Of a DNA stretch of 5,906 nucleotides, positions 1 through 5,906 are shown in pieces (positions within the stretch are counted from its first letter, which is position 1; each line of letters begins with the position of its first letter). The stretch is taken from assembly GCA_050250695.1 (NCBI GenBank), contig JBFWOE010000174.1, positions 1 through 5,906 of the forward strand. Direction: 5' to 3'. This DNA is from Ga0077527 sp050250695 (GTDB taxonomy: Bacteria; Pseudomonadota; Gammaproteobacteria; Burkholderiales; SG8-41). The notes below the pieces were generated by a model that was given only the letters and a program-made list of their open reading frames with translations, was not told where the DNA came from and made no database searches. The translations under genes were made by a program, and so were the position numbers.

Positions 1-10
1 GGAGAGCAAC

Positions 11-1288
11 ATGGCAAACGTAGGGATGGTGGGACTGGACTGGCAGGAACGGATCAACTGGGACCGGCTGCGCAAATACCGGCTCGAGCGCGCGCGCGAA
101 CGCATGAAGGCCCACGGCCTGGGCGCGATGCTGCTGATGTACGACGAGAACGTGCGCTACGTGACCAGCACCCTCACTCCAGGCTGGAACCGCCTGAAGC
201 CCGGCCTGCGTTATGCCCTGCTTTGCGGCGACGATGCCCCGGTGCTCTACGAACAGGGCGACATCGGCGTGCACATCGCCAAACACTCGCCGTGGATCCC
301 CAAGGACCACATCAAGTATTCCTATGCGTGGATCAAGGGCGCTGCCGGCCCCGCGTCGCTGGCGCAGGTGACCAAGTTCACCAACAGCATCAAGAAGGAA
401 ATGAAGCGCGCCGGCGTTGACGGCCAGAAACTGGGCGTCGACTTCATCGACATCAACATGATCCAGATTTTCAAGGACCAGAAGATCGACTGGACCGACG
501 GCATGACGCCGATGATGGAAGCCCGCGCCGTCAAGAACCAGGACGAGCACGAGTGCATGCGCCAGGTCGGCGCCATCGGCGACGCCGCGCACTGGGAATT
601 CATGAAATTCCTCAAGCCCGGCCTCACCGAGAACCAGTTGACCGCGCACATCATGGAGTTCCTCTACAACGTTCCCGGCATGGAAGACGTCGAGGACGTG
701 ATCGTGTCCTCGGGCCTCAACACCTGGCCGAACTGGCGCAATTTCTCCGACCGCATCATCAAGCCGGGCGACATGGTGTTCATGGATCTCGCCGCGCTGA
801 CCTGGAACGGCTACAAGTCCTGCTACTACCGCACCTACATGGTCGGCCGCGAGCCGAACCAGGAGCAGAAGGACGTCTACGCGCAGGCGCTGGGCTGGCT
901 CTATGACTCGATCAAGGCGGTCAAGGTCGGCGCCACCACCCGCGACATCGCCTCGAAATGGCCCTCCGCGCAGGAAACCTGGGGCTACGAAGAAGAAGAC
1001 CAGGCGGCCGCCAACCTGTGGGGCCACGGCCTCGGCCTCGCGCAGTACGACCAGCCGGTGATTTCACGCATCTGGTCGCTGGATCATCCTATCGAAATCA
1101 AGGAAGGCATGGTCTTCGCGCTGGAAACCCAGCATGGCAAGGTCCACCAGTGGGGCGTGCGCATCGAGGAAATGCTGATCGTGCACAAGGACAGCGTCGA
1201 GATCGTGTCCAACTTCCCGGTCGAGCAGATCACGGTGGTCGATCCGATGCCGGGCTACTGCAACTTCGGCAAACTGCCCGGAAGGTAA
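11..1288 (+). CDS. M24-family metallopeptidase-like protein (creatinase / Xaa-Pro aminopeptidase fold)
   Basis: A 425-residue protein with the two-part layout of the M24 family: an N-terminal creatinase-type domain (about residues 20-160) and a C-terminal pita-bread domain (about 175-410). Family members are cytoplasmic metal-dependent hydrolases of Xaa-Pro peptides, creatine or related amides; one branch (DddP) cleaves DMSP. Metal-site positions seen are D259 (in VFMDLAAL), H339 (WGHGLG), E372 (FALET) and E386 (GVRIEE). The second Asp of the usual GYxxDxTRT block is Cys here: NGYKSCYYRTY, C271. Four of five canonical ligands therefore remain, and activity may differ from a true aminopeptidase. 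No signal peptide or membrane segment is evident. The ATG at 11 is preceded by GGAG at 1-4, well spaced. It is followed by its own terminator, so it is probably not co-transcribed with the genes downstream. The fold is confident; the substrate is unknown. Confidence 0.88.
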   Translation: MANVGMVGLDWQERINWDRLRKYRLERARERMKAHGLGAMLLMYDENVRYVTSTLTPGWNRLKPGLRYALLCGDDAPVLYEQGDIGVHIAKHSPWIPKDHIKYSYAWIKGAAGPASLAQVTKFTNSIKKEMKRAGVDGQKLGVDFIDINMIQIFKDQKIDWTDGMTPMMEARAVKNQDEHECMRQVGAIGDAAHWEFMKFLKPGLTENQLTAHIMEFLYNVPGMEDVEDVIVSSGLNTWPNWRNFSDRIIKPGDMVFMDLAALTWNGYKSCYYRTYMVGREPNQEQKDVYAQALGWLYDSIKAVKVGATTRDIASKWPSAQETWGYEEEDQAAANLWGHGLGLAQYDQPVISRIWSLDHPIEIKEGMVFALETQHGKVHQWGVRIEEMLIVHKDSVEIVSNFPVEQITVVDPMPGYCNFGKLPGR

Positions 1289-1305
1289 GCGGGCGATGCA
1301 ACATA

Positions 1306-1343
1306 CGGCCGGCGGGCGCGCGCGTCCCCGGCCGCTTTTATTT
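1306..1343 (+). terminator. Rho-independent terminator after the M24 gene
   Basis: A perfect 7-bp GC stem, CGGCCGG at 1306-1312 and CCGGCCG at 1328-1334, is followed by CTTTTATTT (1335-1343). The loop region can extend the stem past a bulged C1313 (G1314-C1327, G1315-C1326, then G-U and C-G pairs). It starts 17 nt after the M24 stop codon and separates that gene from the alcohol dehydrogenase set. The T-run is interrupted by one A, so efficiency is uncertain. Confidence 0.72.
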
Positions 1344-1399
1344 CAGGCGGCGGTTTTATCGCAGCCCTTTCGCATGATCCGGTTTTTCATCCATACATC

Positions 1400-2443
1400 A
1401 TGGCCTCCGCAATGAGAACCGCGGCGCTCGCCGCGCCGCGCCGCTTCGGCATCGTGTCGCGTCCACTGCCGGCGCCCGGGCCCGGTGAAGTGCTGGTTCG
1501 CACGGCTGCGACCGCGGTCTGCCACACCGACCTCGGCATCTATACCGGCGAACACCCCGGCGTGAAGTATCCGGTGGTGCTCGGCCATGAATCCACAGGC
1601 ACGGTCGAAACCGCCGGCGAAGGCGTCAGCGGCTTTGCGCCGGGCCAGCCGGTGATCATCAATCCGATCATTTCCTGCGGCCATTGTGATTCCTGCAAAC
1701 GCGGCGCGCAGCACCTGTGCCGCAACGCGGGGCTGTTCGGTCGCGAGGTCGACGGCTCGCTGAGTGAATTTGTCTGCCTGCCTTCCCGTTACCTGCATCC
1801 GCTGCCGCCGCGTCTGCCGCTGGCGGATGCCACGCTGATTGAAACGCTGGCGACCGTGCGCCACGCCCAGCAGCGCCTGAACATCGTCGCCGGCGATTCT
1901 GTGGTGGTGCTCGGCATGGGCACCACCGGTCTGCTCCATGCGCAGCTGGCCGCGCTGGCCGGCGCGACTCCGGTGATCGTGGTGTCACGGTCGCAGTGGA
2001 AACTCGACATGGCGATGCGCAGCGGCGCCACCGATGCCATTGCTGTCGGCGCCGAACAGGCGGTCGCCGAAGTGTTGCGCCTGACCGGTGGCGACGGTGC
2101 TGCGGTGGTCATAGACACCGTCGGCGGCGACGCCACGCTGAAGGCCGGGATCGACATGCTGCGTCCCGGTGGCAGGTTTTCCCCATATGCGGTCAGCCAC
2201 GCCTGCTGTCCGACGTTCAGCACGTTTCCGCTGTATTACAAGGAAATCAGCATCATCGGTTCACGCGCACTGATGCCCGAAGACATGGAGCCGTCGATAT
2301 CGCTGGCGGCGTCGGGTAACATCGACATCAGCGGCTTCGTCTCCGCCACCTACCCGCTTTCGCGCACCGCGGAAGCCTTTGAAGAATACGAACGCAATCC
2401 CGGCCGCGTGCTGCGCATCGTCATCGACGGCCGGGAAGGCTGA
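1400..2443 (+). CDS. Zinc-dependent medium-chain alcohol dehydrogenase
   Basis: A 347-residue medium-chain dehydrogenase/reductase of normal family length, expected to interconvert an alcohol and an aldehyde or ketone with NAD(P) in the cytoplasm. The N-terminal GroES-like catalytic domain shows C41-H42-x-D44, the G62-H63-E64 signature, and a probable third catalytic-zinc-side acid E148. All four structural-zinc cysteines are present: C93, C96, C99 and C107. The Rossmann domain carries G172-M-G-T-T-G177. The residues after the second strand read VSRSQWKL, with Ser-Arg where NAD-specific enzymes usually have Asp, so NADP(H) preference is plausible but unproven. The ATG at 1400 and another at 1412 (starting MRTAAL) are both possible starts; neither has a clear Shine-Dalgarno, and the true N-terminus may be four residues shorter. 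It leads the downstream gene set, ending 8 nt before the next start. The substrate is unknown. Confidence 0.93.
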   Translation: MASAMRTAALAAPRRFGIVSRPLPAPGPGEVLVRTAATAVCHTDLGIYTGEHPGVKYPVVLGHESTGTVETAGEGVSGFAPGQPVIINPIISCGHCDSCKRGAQHLCRNAGLFGREVDGSLSEFVCLPSRYLHPLPPRLPLADATLIETLATVRHAQQRLNIVAGDSVVVLGMGTTGLLHAQLAALAGATPVIVVSRSQWKLDMAMRSGATDAIAVGAEQAVAEVLRLTGGDGAAVVIDTVGGDATLKAGIDMLRPGGRFSPYAVSHACCPTFSTFPLYYKEISIIGSRALMPEDMEPSISLAASGNIDISGFVSATYPLSRTAEAFEEYERNPGRVLRIVIDGREG

Positions 2444-2451
2444 ACACGAAC

Positions 2452-3774
2452 ATGGACTCACTGGTCATACCGATTACCGCTCCGGCCGCGAAAAACAAGG
2501 ACCGTTTCGGTCCCAAAGGCGCCAATCTCGCCGCGCTGACCCAGGCCGGTCTGCCGACGCCCGGCGGTTTCTGCGTCGACGCCGAAGCCTATCGCCACCA
2601 GGTTCGCGTGCTTGGCCTGGAAGAGTCCGCTCGCGGCGTTTTCAATACCGAAGACGGGCCGCAGGCGCGGCGACATGCGCTGAACATGAAACTCGGCCTG
2701 ATGGACAAACCCATTGCGCCGGAAACAGAAGTCCAACTGCTCGCTGCGTGGCGACAACTGGTAACGGAATCCGGCACGCCCATCGTCGTGCGTTCCTCGG
2801 CACTGGTTGAAGACCGCTACGGCTCCAGTTTCGCCGGCCAGTTTGAAAGCTTTCTCGACCTCGAAACCGAAACCGATTTCCTCACTGCCGTGCGCTCGTG
2901 CTGGGCCGCGCTGTGGATGACCCGCGCGCTGCGCTACATGGCAACCCATGACATCGACCCCGCTGAAACCGCGATGGGCCTGATCATCCAGCCACTGGTC
3001 AAGGCGCGTGCCGCCGGCGGTGCGTTGAGCCAGACCGCGGGCGGCGACCTGCTGATCAATGCCACGCCCGGGCTGGGCGCGGCCATCGCGCAGGGCGAAG
3101 TCACGCCGGATCGGTATGTGCTGGACCGCAACGCGAAATTGAAGGAAACCGTGGCCGCACCCACCCAGTACCATGCACTGAGCTGCGCCCACCGCCCCGC
3201 CCTGGCGCCGCGCACACGCAAGGTGGCTGATCCCTGCATGACCCCGGAACAGGCGGAAGAACTCGGCCGGCATGTGCTGAGCATTGAAAAACTGATGGGC
3301 ATGGCCGTGGAAATCGAGTGGGCCATGGACGACAAAGGCATCAAGCTGCTGCAGTCGCGGCCGCTTCATCTCGAACCCGAAGAGACGCATGCCTCCGATG
3401 AAGCCTGGCAGGGCCAGCCGCATCTGCGCGGCCAGCCCGCAGGTGCGGGCTGGACCTCCGGCCTTGCCTGCGTCATCAACTGCGAATGCGAGCTGACGCG
3501 TGTGGCGCCGGGATCGATACTCGTGACCAAGATGGCGGGCCCGGCGCTGTCGCAGATCCTGCAGCGCGTGGCCGGTGTCGTTGCCGAACTCGGCGGCAGT
3601 ACCTCACACCTCGCCTCGCTGGCCCGTGAGCGCGGCATACCGATGGTGCTGGGGGCAGACAACGCCACGCAGCGCATACCCGAGGGTTCCATGGTTTCGG
3701 TCAACGGGGTATCCGGCGTCGTACGCTGGATGCCGAACGATGTAATTTCACCCCAGCACGTGAGGATGACATGA
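2452..3774 (+). CDS. Short PEP-synthase-like phosphotransferase (ATP-grasp plus phosphohistidine domain, no PEP/pyruvate barrel)
   Basis: A 440-residue protein related to the N-terminal half of PEP synthase and pyruvate phosphate dikinase. The ATP-binding domain (about 1-310) shows GPKGANLAAL at 20-29 (usual form GGKGAN), VRSSALVEDRYGSSFAGQ at 113-130, GEVTPDRYVLDR at 215-226, and EIEW at 287-290 with QSRP at 301-304. The swivelling phosphohistidine domain (about 345-425) has GGSTSHLASLARERGIP at 381-397, making H386 the predicted phospho-carrier. The C-terminal TIM-barrel domain that binds PEP/pyruvate is absent, and full-length enzymes are close to 800 residues. The natural stop overlaps the next gene (ATGA, 3771-3774), so truncation by mutation is unlikely. 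Phenylphosphate synthase and rifampicin phosphotransferase show that this module pair can serve other acceptors; here the acceptor is unknown. GGGAAGG at 2433-2439 is a rather distant possible ribosome site. Confidence 0.85.
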   Translation: MDSLVIPITAPAAKNKDRFGPKGANLAALTQAGLPTPGGFCVDAEAYRHQVRVLGLEESARGVFNTEDGPQARRHALNMKLGLMDKPIAPETEVQLLAAWRQLVTESGTPIVVRSSALVEDRYGSSFAGQFESFLDLETETDFLTAVRSCWAALWMTRALRYMATHDIDPAETAMGLIIQPLVKARAAGGALSQTAGGDLLINATPGLGAAIAQGEVTPDRYVLDRNAKLKETVAAPTQYHALSCAHRPALAPRTRKVADPCMTPEQAEELGRHVLSIEKLMGMAVEIEWAMDDKGIKLLQSRPLHLEPEETHASDEAWQGQPHLRGQPAGAGWTSGLACVINCECELTRVAPGSILVTKMAGPALSQILQRVAGVVAELGGSTSHLASLARERGIPMVLGADNATQRIPEGSMVSVNGVSGVVRWMPNDVISPQHVRMT

Positions 3775-4403
3775 CCCAGCGACTGCGCGGCATCACCGAC
3801 GAGGAAGCTGTCGGCCCGGCGAAAGACCTGTTTGAAGCCTCGAACAAGATGCTCGGCCGCACTGCCAACCTGATGCGCATCCTGTCGCACAGTCCGTACG
3901 TGGCGCGCTGGATACTGCCGTTCATCGCCGCGGTGCGCCAGCCCAATGCAGGCGCGGTGTCCGCGGTCAGATTGCGCAACCTCGCAGTGCTGAAAACCTC
4001 GACCATCAACGACTGCCATTACTGAACGGAACACAACTATGTGCTTGGTCAAGCACTGGGACTGAAGGACGAGGAGTTCGATGCGCTGAAAGGCGACTAC
4101 CAGGCGAGCCCGCTGTTCAACGCAAAGGAAAAAGCGGCGATTGCCTGGTCCGAAGCCATGACGCTGAACACCGCCAAACGCGACAACAAGGTGTGGGATG
4201 CGTTGCGCCGCGAATTCAGTGATGCCGAAATCGTCGAAATCTCGCTGGCCTGCGCCATGTTCAACATGATCAACCGCCTCAACGATTCCTTCCGCACCGA
4301 GCTCGAAAGTGCCGAGTACAACCGCCGCCAGCACGGCGCGGTCGGCGTGACCCGTGAAACGCTGGAAAACTACGCCTGCACCATCTGCAACAGCGGAAAA
4401 TAA
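3771..4403 (+). CDS. AhpD-like / carboxymuconolactone decarboxylase-family selenoprotein (UGA read as Sec85)
   Basis: Read through an in-frame TGA at codon 85, this is one 210-residue protein of the CMD/AhpD family, whose members use a CxxC...H site for peroxide, disulfide or related redox chemistry. The active-site segment reads N80-D-C82-H-Y-U85-T-E-H88-N, so the stop falls on the resolving or attacking Cys of CxxC. Family-like sequence continues without a frame change: LGQALGLKDEEFDALK, KEKAAIAWSEAMTL, FSDAEIVEISL, and FNMINRLNDSF at 164-174. A SECIS-like hairpin follows the TGA. A second CxxC, C203-T-I-C206, lies four residues from the C-terminus and could exchange electrons with the active site. 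The ATG overlaps the previous stop (ATGA), with GAGGA at 3762-3766. Read conventionally it would be two fragments, 3771-4025 and a GTG-started 4041-4403. AhpD-like selenoproteins are reported from marine metagenomes (family knowledge). The main alternative is a nonsense mutation or read error of a Cys codon. Confidence 0.85.
4023..4025 (+). other. In-frame UGA, predicted selenocysteine codon (Sec85)
   Basis: The codon sequence around it is AAC GAC TGC CAT TAC TGA ACG GAA CAC AAC. TGA differs by one base from the Cys codons TGC and TGT, and it occupies the second Cys position of the CxxC motif. Both flanks are in the same frame, and the downstream frame stays open for 125 codons to the TAA at 4401-4403. 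Recoding is inferred from position, flanking homology and the hairpin 15 nt downstream. Confidence 0.83.
4041..4056 (+). promoter_or_regulatory. SECIS-like hairpin directing Sec insertion
   Basis: GTGCTT (4041-4046) and AAGCAC (4051-4056) form a perfect 6-bp stem closed by the loop GGTC (4047-4050). The stem starts 15 nt, and the loop 21 nt, after the TGA. From memory, the E. coli fdhF SECIS has the same GGUC apical loop about 18 nt after its UGA, and SelB reads the loop G and U. The hairpin lies inside the coding region, as expected in bacteria, where it encodes VLGQAL. Differences are that no bulged U is evident within this stem and the lower stem is weak, with U4040 facing U4057. Confidence 0.8.
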
Positions 4404-4417
4404 AGAATCTGCCCTCC

Positions 4418-5407
4418 ATGCCCCTGCCCCGCATCCATATCACCCAGCCCGTTGCCCAGGGCGCCATCGACCGCCTGAAAGCGGTGGCCGACGTGCGCTG
4501 GAATCCCGATCCGCTGCACATCATGACCCGGCAGGAACTGGTCGCGGCAGCCCGGGCGAGCGACATCCTGTTCTGTCTGCTCCACGATCATGTCGATGCC
4601 GAAGTGATCAACGCCAATCCGCAGCTGAAAGCCGTGGCATCGATGACCATCACGCCGGCCGACATCGACATCGCCGCGGCCACAGCGCGCAAAATCCCGG
4701 TGACGGTGATCCCGGCGCTGCTGCTCGATGATGCGACCGCAGACCTCGCCTGGGCCCTGCTGCTGTCGCTGGTGCGCCGAGTGACCGAAGGTGATCGCCT
4801 GCTGCGCTCGGGCACCTTTCCCGGCTCGCAGTCCTGTTACATGGAAGGCGGCGGCCTCACCGGCAAGACGCTGGGTATCGTCGGCATGGGTGGCGTCGGA
4901 CGTGCCGCGGCGGCGCGCGCGCATGCTTTCAAGCTGAAGGTGATCTACCACGATCCGCAGCGGCTGGCGCCTGCCGATGAACAGGCGCTGAAATTGACCT
5001 GGGTGCCTTTCGAACAATTGCTCGCGGAATCCGACTTCGTTTCGATCCATGCCAGGCTGACGCCGCAGACTCGTCATCTGTTCAACGATGCGGTGTTTTC
5101 GCAGATGAAGCCGTCGGCCTGCCTGGTCAATACCGCGCGCGGCCCCATCGTCGACGAAGAAGCGCTGGTGCGGGCGTTGATCGACAAACGTATTGCCGGT
5201 GCCGGGCTCGATGTATATGAAAACGAGCCGCGACCGCATCCCGAGCTGCTGCGGATGCAGAACGTGGTGATGACGCCGCACACCGGCAGCGCGATCACCG
5301 AACTGCGCGCGGCGATGGCCAATGTCGTGGTCGACAACATCCTCGCCCTGCTCGACGGCAAACAGCCGCCGAACTGCTGGAATCCGGAGATCTACGGTAA
5401 ATCATAA
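4418..5407 (+). CDS. D-isomer specific 2-hydroxyacid dehydrogenase (NAD-dependent)
   Basis: A 329-residue, full-length member of the D-2-hydroxyacid dehydrogenase family, which reversibly reduces 2-oxoacids such as glyoxylate, hydroxypyruvate or pyruvate in the cytoplasm. The substrate-binding domain occupies roughly residues 1-100 and the C-terminal end. The inserted Rossmann domain begins at LTGKTLGIVGMGGVG, with the dinucleotide motif G156-M-G-G-V-G161. D179 (VIYHDP), at the end of the next strand, points to NAD rather than NADP. The catalytic triad is visible: R241 (NTARG), E270 (YENEP) and H288 (TPHTGSA). The ATG at 4418 lies 14 nt after the preceding stop; no strong Shine-Dalgarno is seen, so translational coupling is likely. 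The next gene belongs to the same superfamily but is a different subgroup rather than a recent duplicate. The specific substrate cannot be assigned. Confidence 0.94.
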   Translation: MPLPRIHITQPVAQGAIDRLKAVADVRWNPDPLHIMTRQELVAAARASDILFCLLHDHVDAEVINANPQLKAVASMTITPADIDIAAATARKIPVTVIPALLLDDATADLAWALLLSLVRRVTEGDRLLRSGTFPGSQSCYMEGGGLTGKTLGIVGMGGVGRAAAARAHAFKLKVIYHDPQRLAPADEQALKLTWVPFEQLLAESDFVSIHARLTPQTRHLFNDAVFSQMKPSACLVNTARGPIVDEEALVRALIDKRIAGAGLDVYENEPRPHPELLRMQNVVMTPHTGSAITELRAAMANVVVDNILALLDGKQPPNCWNPEIYGKS

Positions 5408-5452
5408 GTATTTGATTTTATTCAATAATTTGTCACACACGGAGCAAGCCTC
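5408..5452 (+). promoter_or_regulatory. AT-rich intergenic leader with Shine-Dalgarno for the downstream gene
   Basis: This 45-nt gap is much more AT-rich than its surroundings, especially 5408-5432. GGAG at 5441-5444 lies 8 nt before the ATG at 5453 and supports that start. A weak TTGA/TCAA inverted repeat (5412-5415 and 5422-5425) is present, but I see no convincing -35/-10 pair or terminator. It may hold a promoter or only a spaced intra-operon junction. Confidence 0.4.
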
Positions 5453-5906
5453 ATGGCCGCGAAAAACAAAGTCGTACTGACCGATTACGTGTGGGAATCG
5501 GTGGACATGGAACGCCAGATCCTCGGCGCCGACGTCAGCCTGGTGCCGCTGCAGACCTAGAAGCCCGATGAGTTCATTGCCGAGGCTGCGGACTGCGTCG
5601 CCCTGCTCAACACCTACGCCGGCCCGATCACCGCCGAGGTGATGGCGAAAATGCCCCAGTGCAAAATCATCGCCCGCTACGGCATCGGCGTGGACACCAT
5701 AGACCTCGAAGCGGCGACCACTGCCGGCATCATCGTCACCAACAATCCGACCTACTGCATCGACGAAGTCGCCGAACACACCATGGCACTGCTGCTGTCG
5801 GCGGCGCGCAAGATCACCTTCTATGACCGCCAGGTGCGCGCCGGCAAGTGGGCGGTGCCGCCGGGCAAGCCGATCCAGCGTGTCAACGGCAGCACCATCG
5901 GCCTCG
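5453..5906 (+). pseudogene. Second D-2-hydroxyacid dehydrogenase (phosphoglycerate-dehydrogenase-like), interrupted by TAG and cut by the window end
   Basis: From the ATG at 5453 the frame reads MAAKNKVVLTDYVWESVD and on to VPLQT, meets TAG at 5558-5560 (codon 36), then continues open to the window end. Residues after the stop match the N-terminal substrate-binding domain of PGDH/CtBP-like dehydrogenases: CKIIARYGIGVDTIDLEAAT, then TNNPTYCIDEVAEHTMALLLSAARKI, then the beginning of the nucleotide-binding domain (NGSTIGL). The catalytic residues lie beyond the window. The start is supported by GGAG at 5441-5444. Restart at ATG 5645 or ATG 5654 would lose over 60 residues of the domain. The most likely cause is a one-base change from a sense codon such as GAG, CAG or AAG, either a real nonsense mutation or a sequencing error; I see nothing supporting recoding. 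If the TAG is an error, this is an intact gene continuing past the window. Confidence 0.72.

Larger units (their letters stand above)
1400..5407 (+). other. Probable operon: alcohol dehydrogenase, PEP-synthase-like protein, AhpD-like selenoprotein, 2-hydroxyacid dehydrogenase
   Basis: Four co-directional genes have junctions of 8 nt, a 4-nt overlap and 14 nt, indicating one transcript with translational coupling. The terminator at 1306-1343 marks the upstream boundary, so a promoter should lie within about 1344-1399, though I could not pick out a convincing -35/-10 pair there. The hydroxyacid dehydrogenase-like gene at 5453 may be a fifth member after a 45-nt gap. No regulator is encoded in the window. 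Confidence 0.7.

Noticed and set aside
11..1288. DMSP lyase DddP or ectoine hydrolase DoeA assignment for the M24 protein
   Set aside because: The metal-site block differs from what I recall of DddP, and none of the usual ectoine-degradation neighbours are present; only the superfamily can be supported.
1344..1399. A sigma-70 promoter ahead of the alcohol dehydrogenase
   Set aside because: T-rich patches occur, but no -35/-10 pair with acceptable spacing could be identified by eye.
2458..3423. Long minus-strand ORF opposite the PEP-synthase-like gene
   Set aside because: Its protein has low-complexity, Arg/Gly/His-rich shadow composition without recognisable motifs; the plus strand has clear domains across the same span.
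2452..3774. Rifampicin phosphotransferase
   Set aside because: Only a short linker separates the ATP-grasp and phosphohistidine domains, so the rifampicin-binding domain is missing.
3366..4334. Long minus-strand ORF across the selenoprotein gene
   Set aside because: It lies opposite conserved CMD and phosphohistidine-domain sequence; it is an antisense open frame typical of GC-rich DNA.
4041..4403. A separate 120-residue gene starting at GTG 4041
   Set aside because: The GTG lies inside the SECIS-like hairpin with no ribosome site. The product would lack half of the redox motif, and the sequence is in frame with and completes the upstream gene.
4370..5281. Long minus-strand ORF opposite the hydroxyacid dehydrogenase
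   Set aside because: No family motifs, while the plus strand carries a complete catalytic triad and Rossmann motif.
5558..5560. Pyrrolysine or other recoding at the TAG
   Set aside because: The residue falls in a variable region rather than a catalytic site, I see no downstream structure, and this family is not known to use pyrrolysine.

Overview
The window is GC-rich (roughly 60-65% by eye), densely coding, and every supported gene lies on the + strand. Base composition, codon use and gene types fit a proteobacterium, possibly an uncultivated or marine lineage, but no marker gene fixes the taxon. If the main finding is right, the host must have the bacterial selenocysteine machinery (SelA, SelB, SelD, tRNA-Sec), none of which is encoded here.

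Layout: (1) 11-1288, an M24-family (creatinase/aminopeptidase P fold) metallohydrolase-like protein with one metal-ligand Asp replaced by Cys, followed by a good rho-independent terminator at 1306-1343. (2) 1400-5407, a tightly packed set of four co-directional genes: a zinc-dependent medium-chain alcohol dehydrogenase (1400-2443); a short PEP-synthase-like protein with only the ATP-grasp and phosphohistidine domains (2452-3774); a carboxymuconolactone decarboxylase/AhpD-like protein (3771-4403); and a D-2-hydroxyacid dehydrogenase (4418-5407). Junctions are 8 nt, a 4-nt ATGA overlap, and 14 nt, as in an operon. (3) After an AT-rich 45-nt gap, a second, phosphoglycerate-dehydrogenase-like D-2-hydroxyacid dehydrogenase begins at 5453. 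It has an in-frame TAG at codon 36 and runs off the window end.

Main finding: the AhpD-like gene is a probable selenoprotein. A standard reading splits it into an 84-residue and a 120-residue ORF. The separating TGA (4023-4025) is in frame and sits exactly where the second Cys of the family's CxxC motif belongs, giving C82-H-Y-U85-T-E-H88. Fifteen nt downstream is a perfect 6-bp hairpin with a GGUC loop (4041-4056), closely resembling the apical part of the E. coli fdhF SECIS. Read through, the protein is 210 residues with family motifs on both sides of the TGA.

How the genes work together is inferred only. Two or three NAD(P)-linked oxidoreductases, an ATP-dependent phosphotransferase-like protein and a thiol/selenol redox protein suggest catabolism of a small alcohol/ketone/2-hydroxyacid compound coupled to redox defence or chemistry. 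The substrate cannot be told from sequence. No tRNA, rRNA, CRISPR array, insertion sequence or long repeat was seen.
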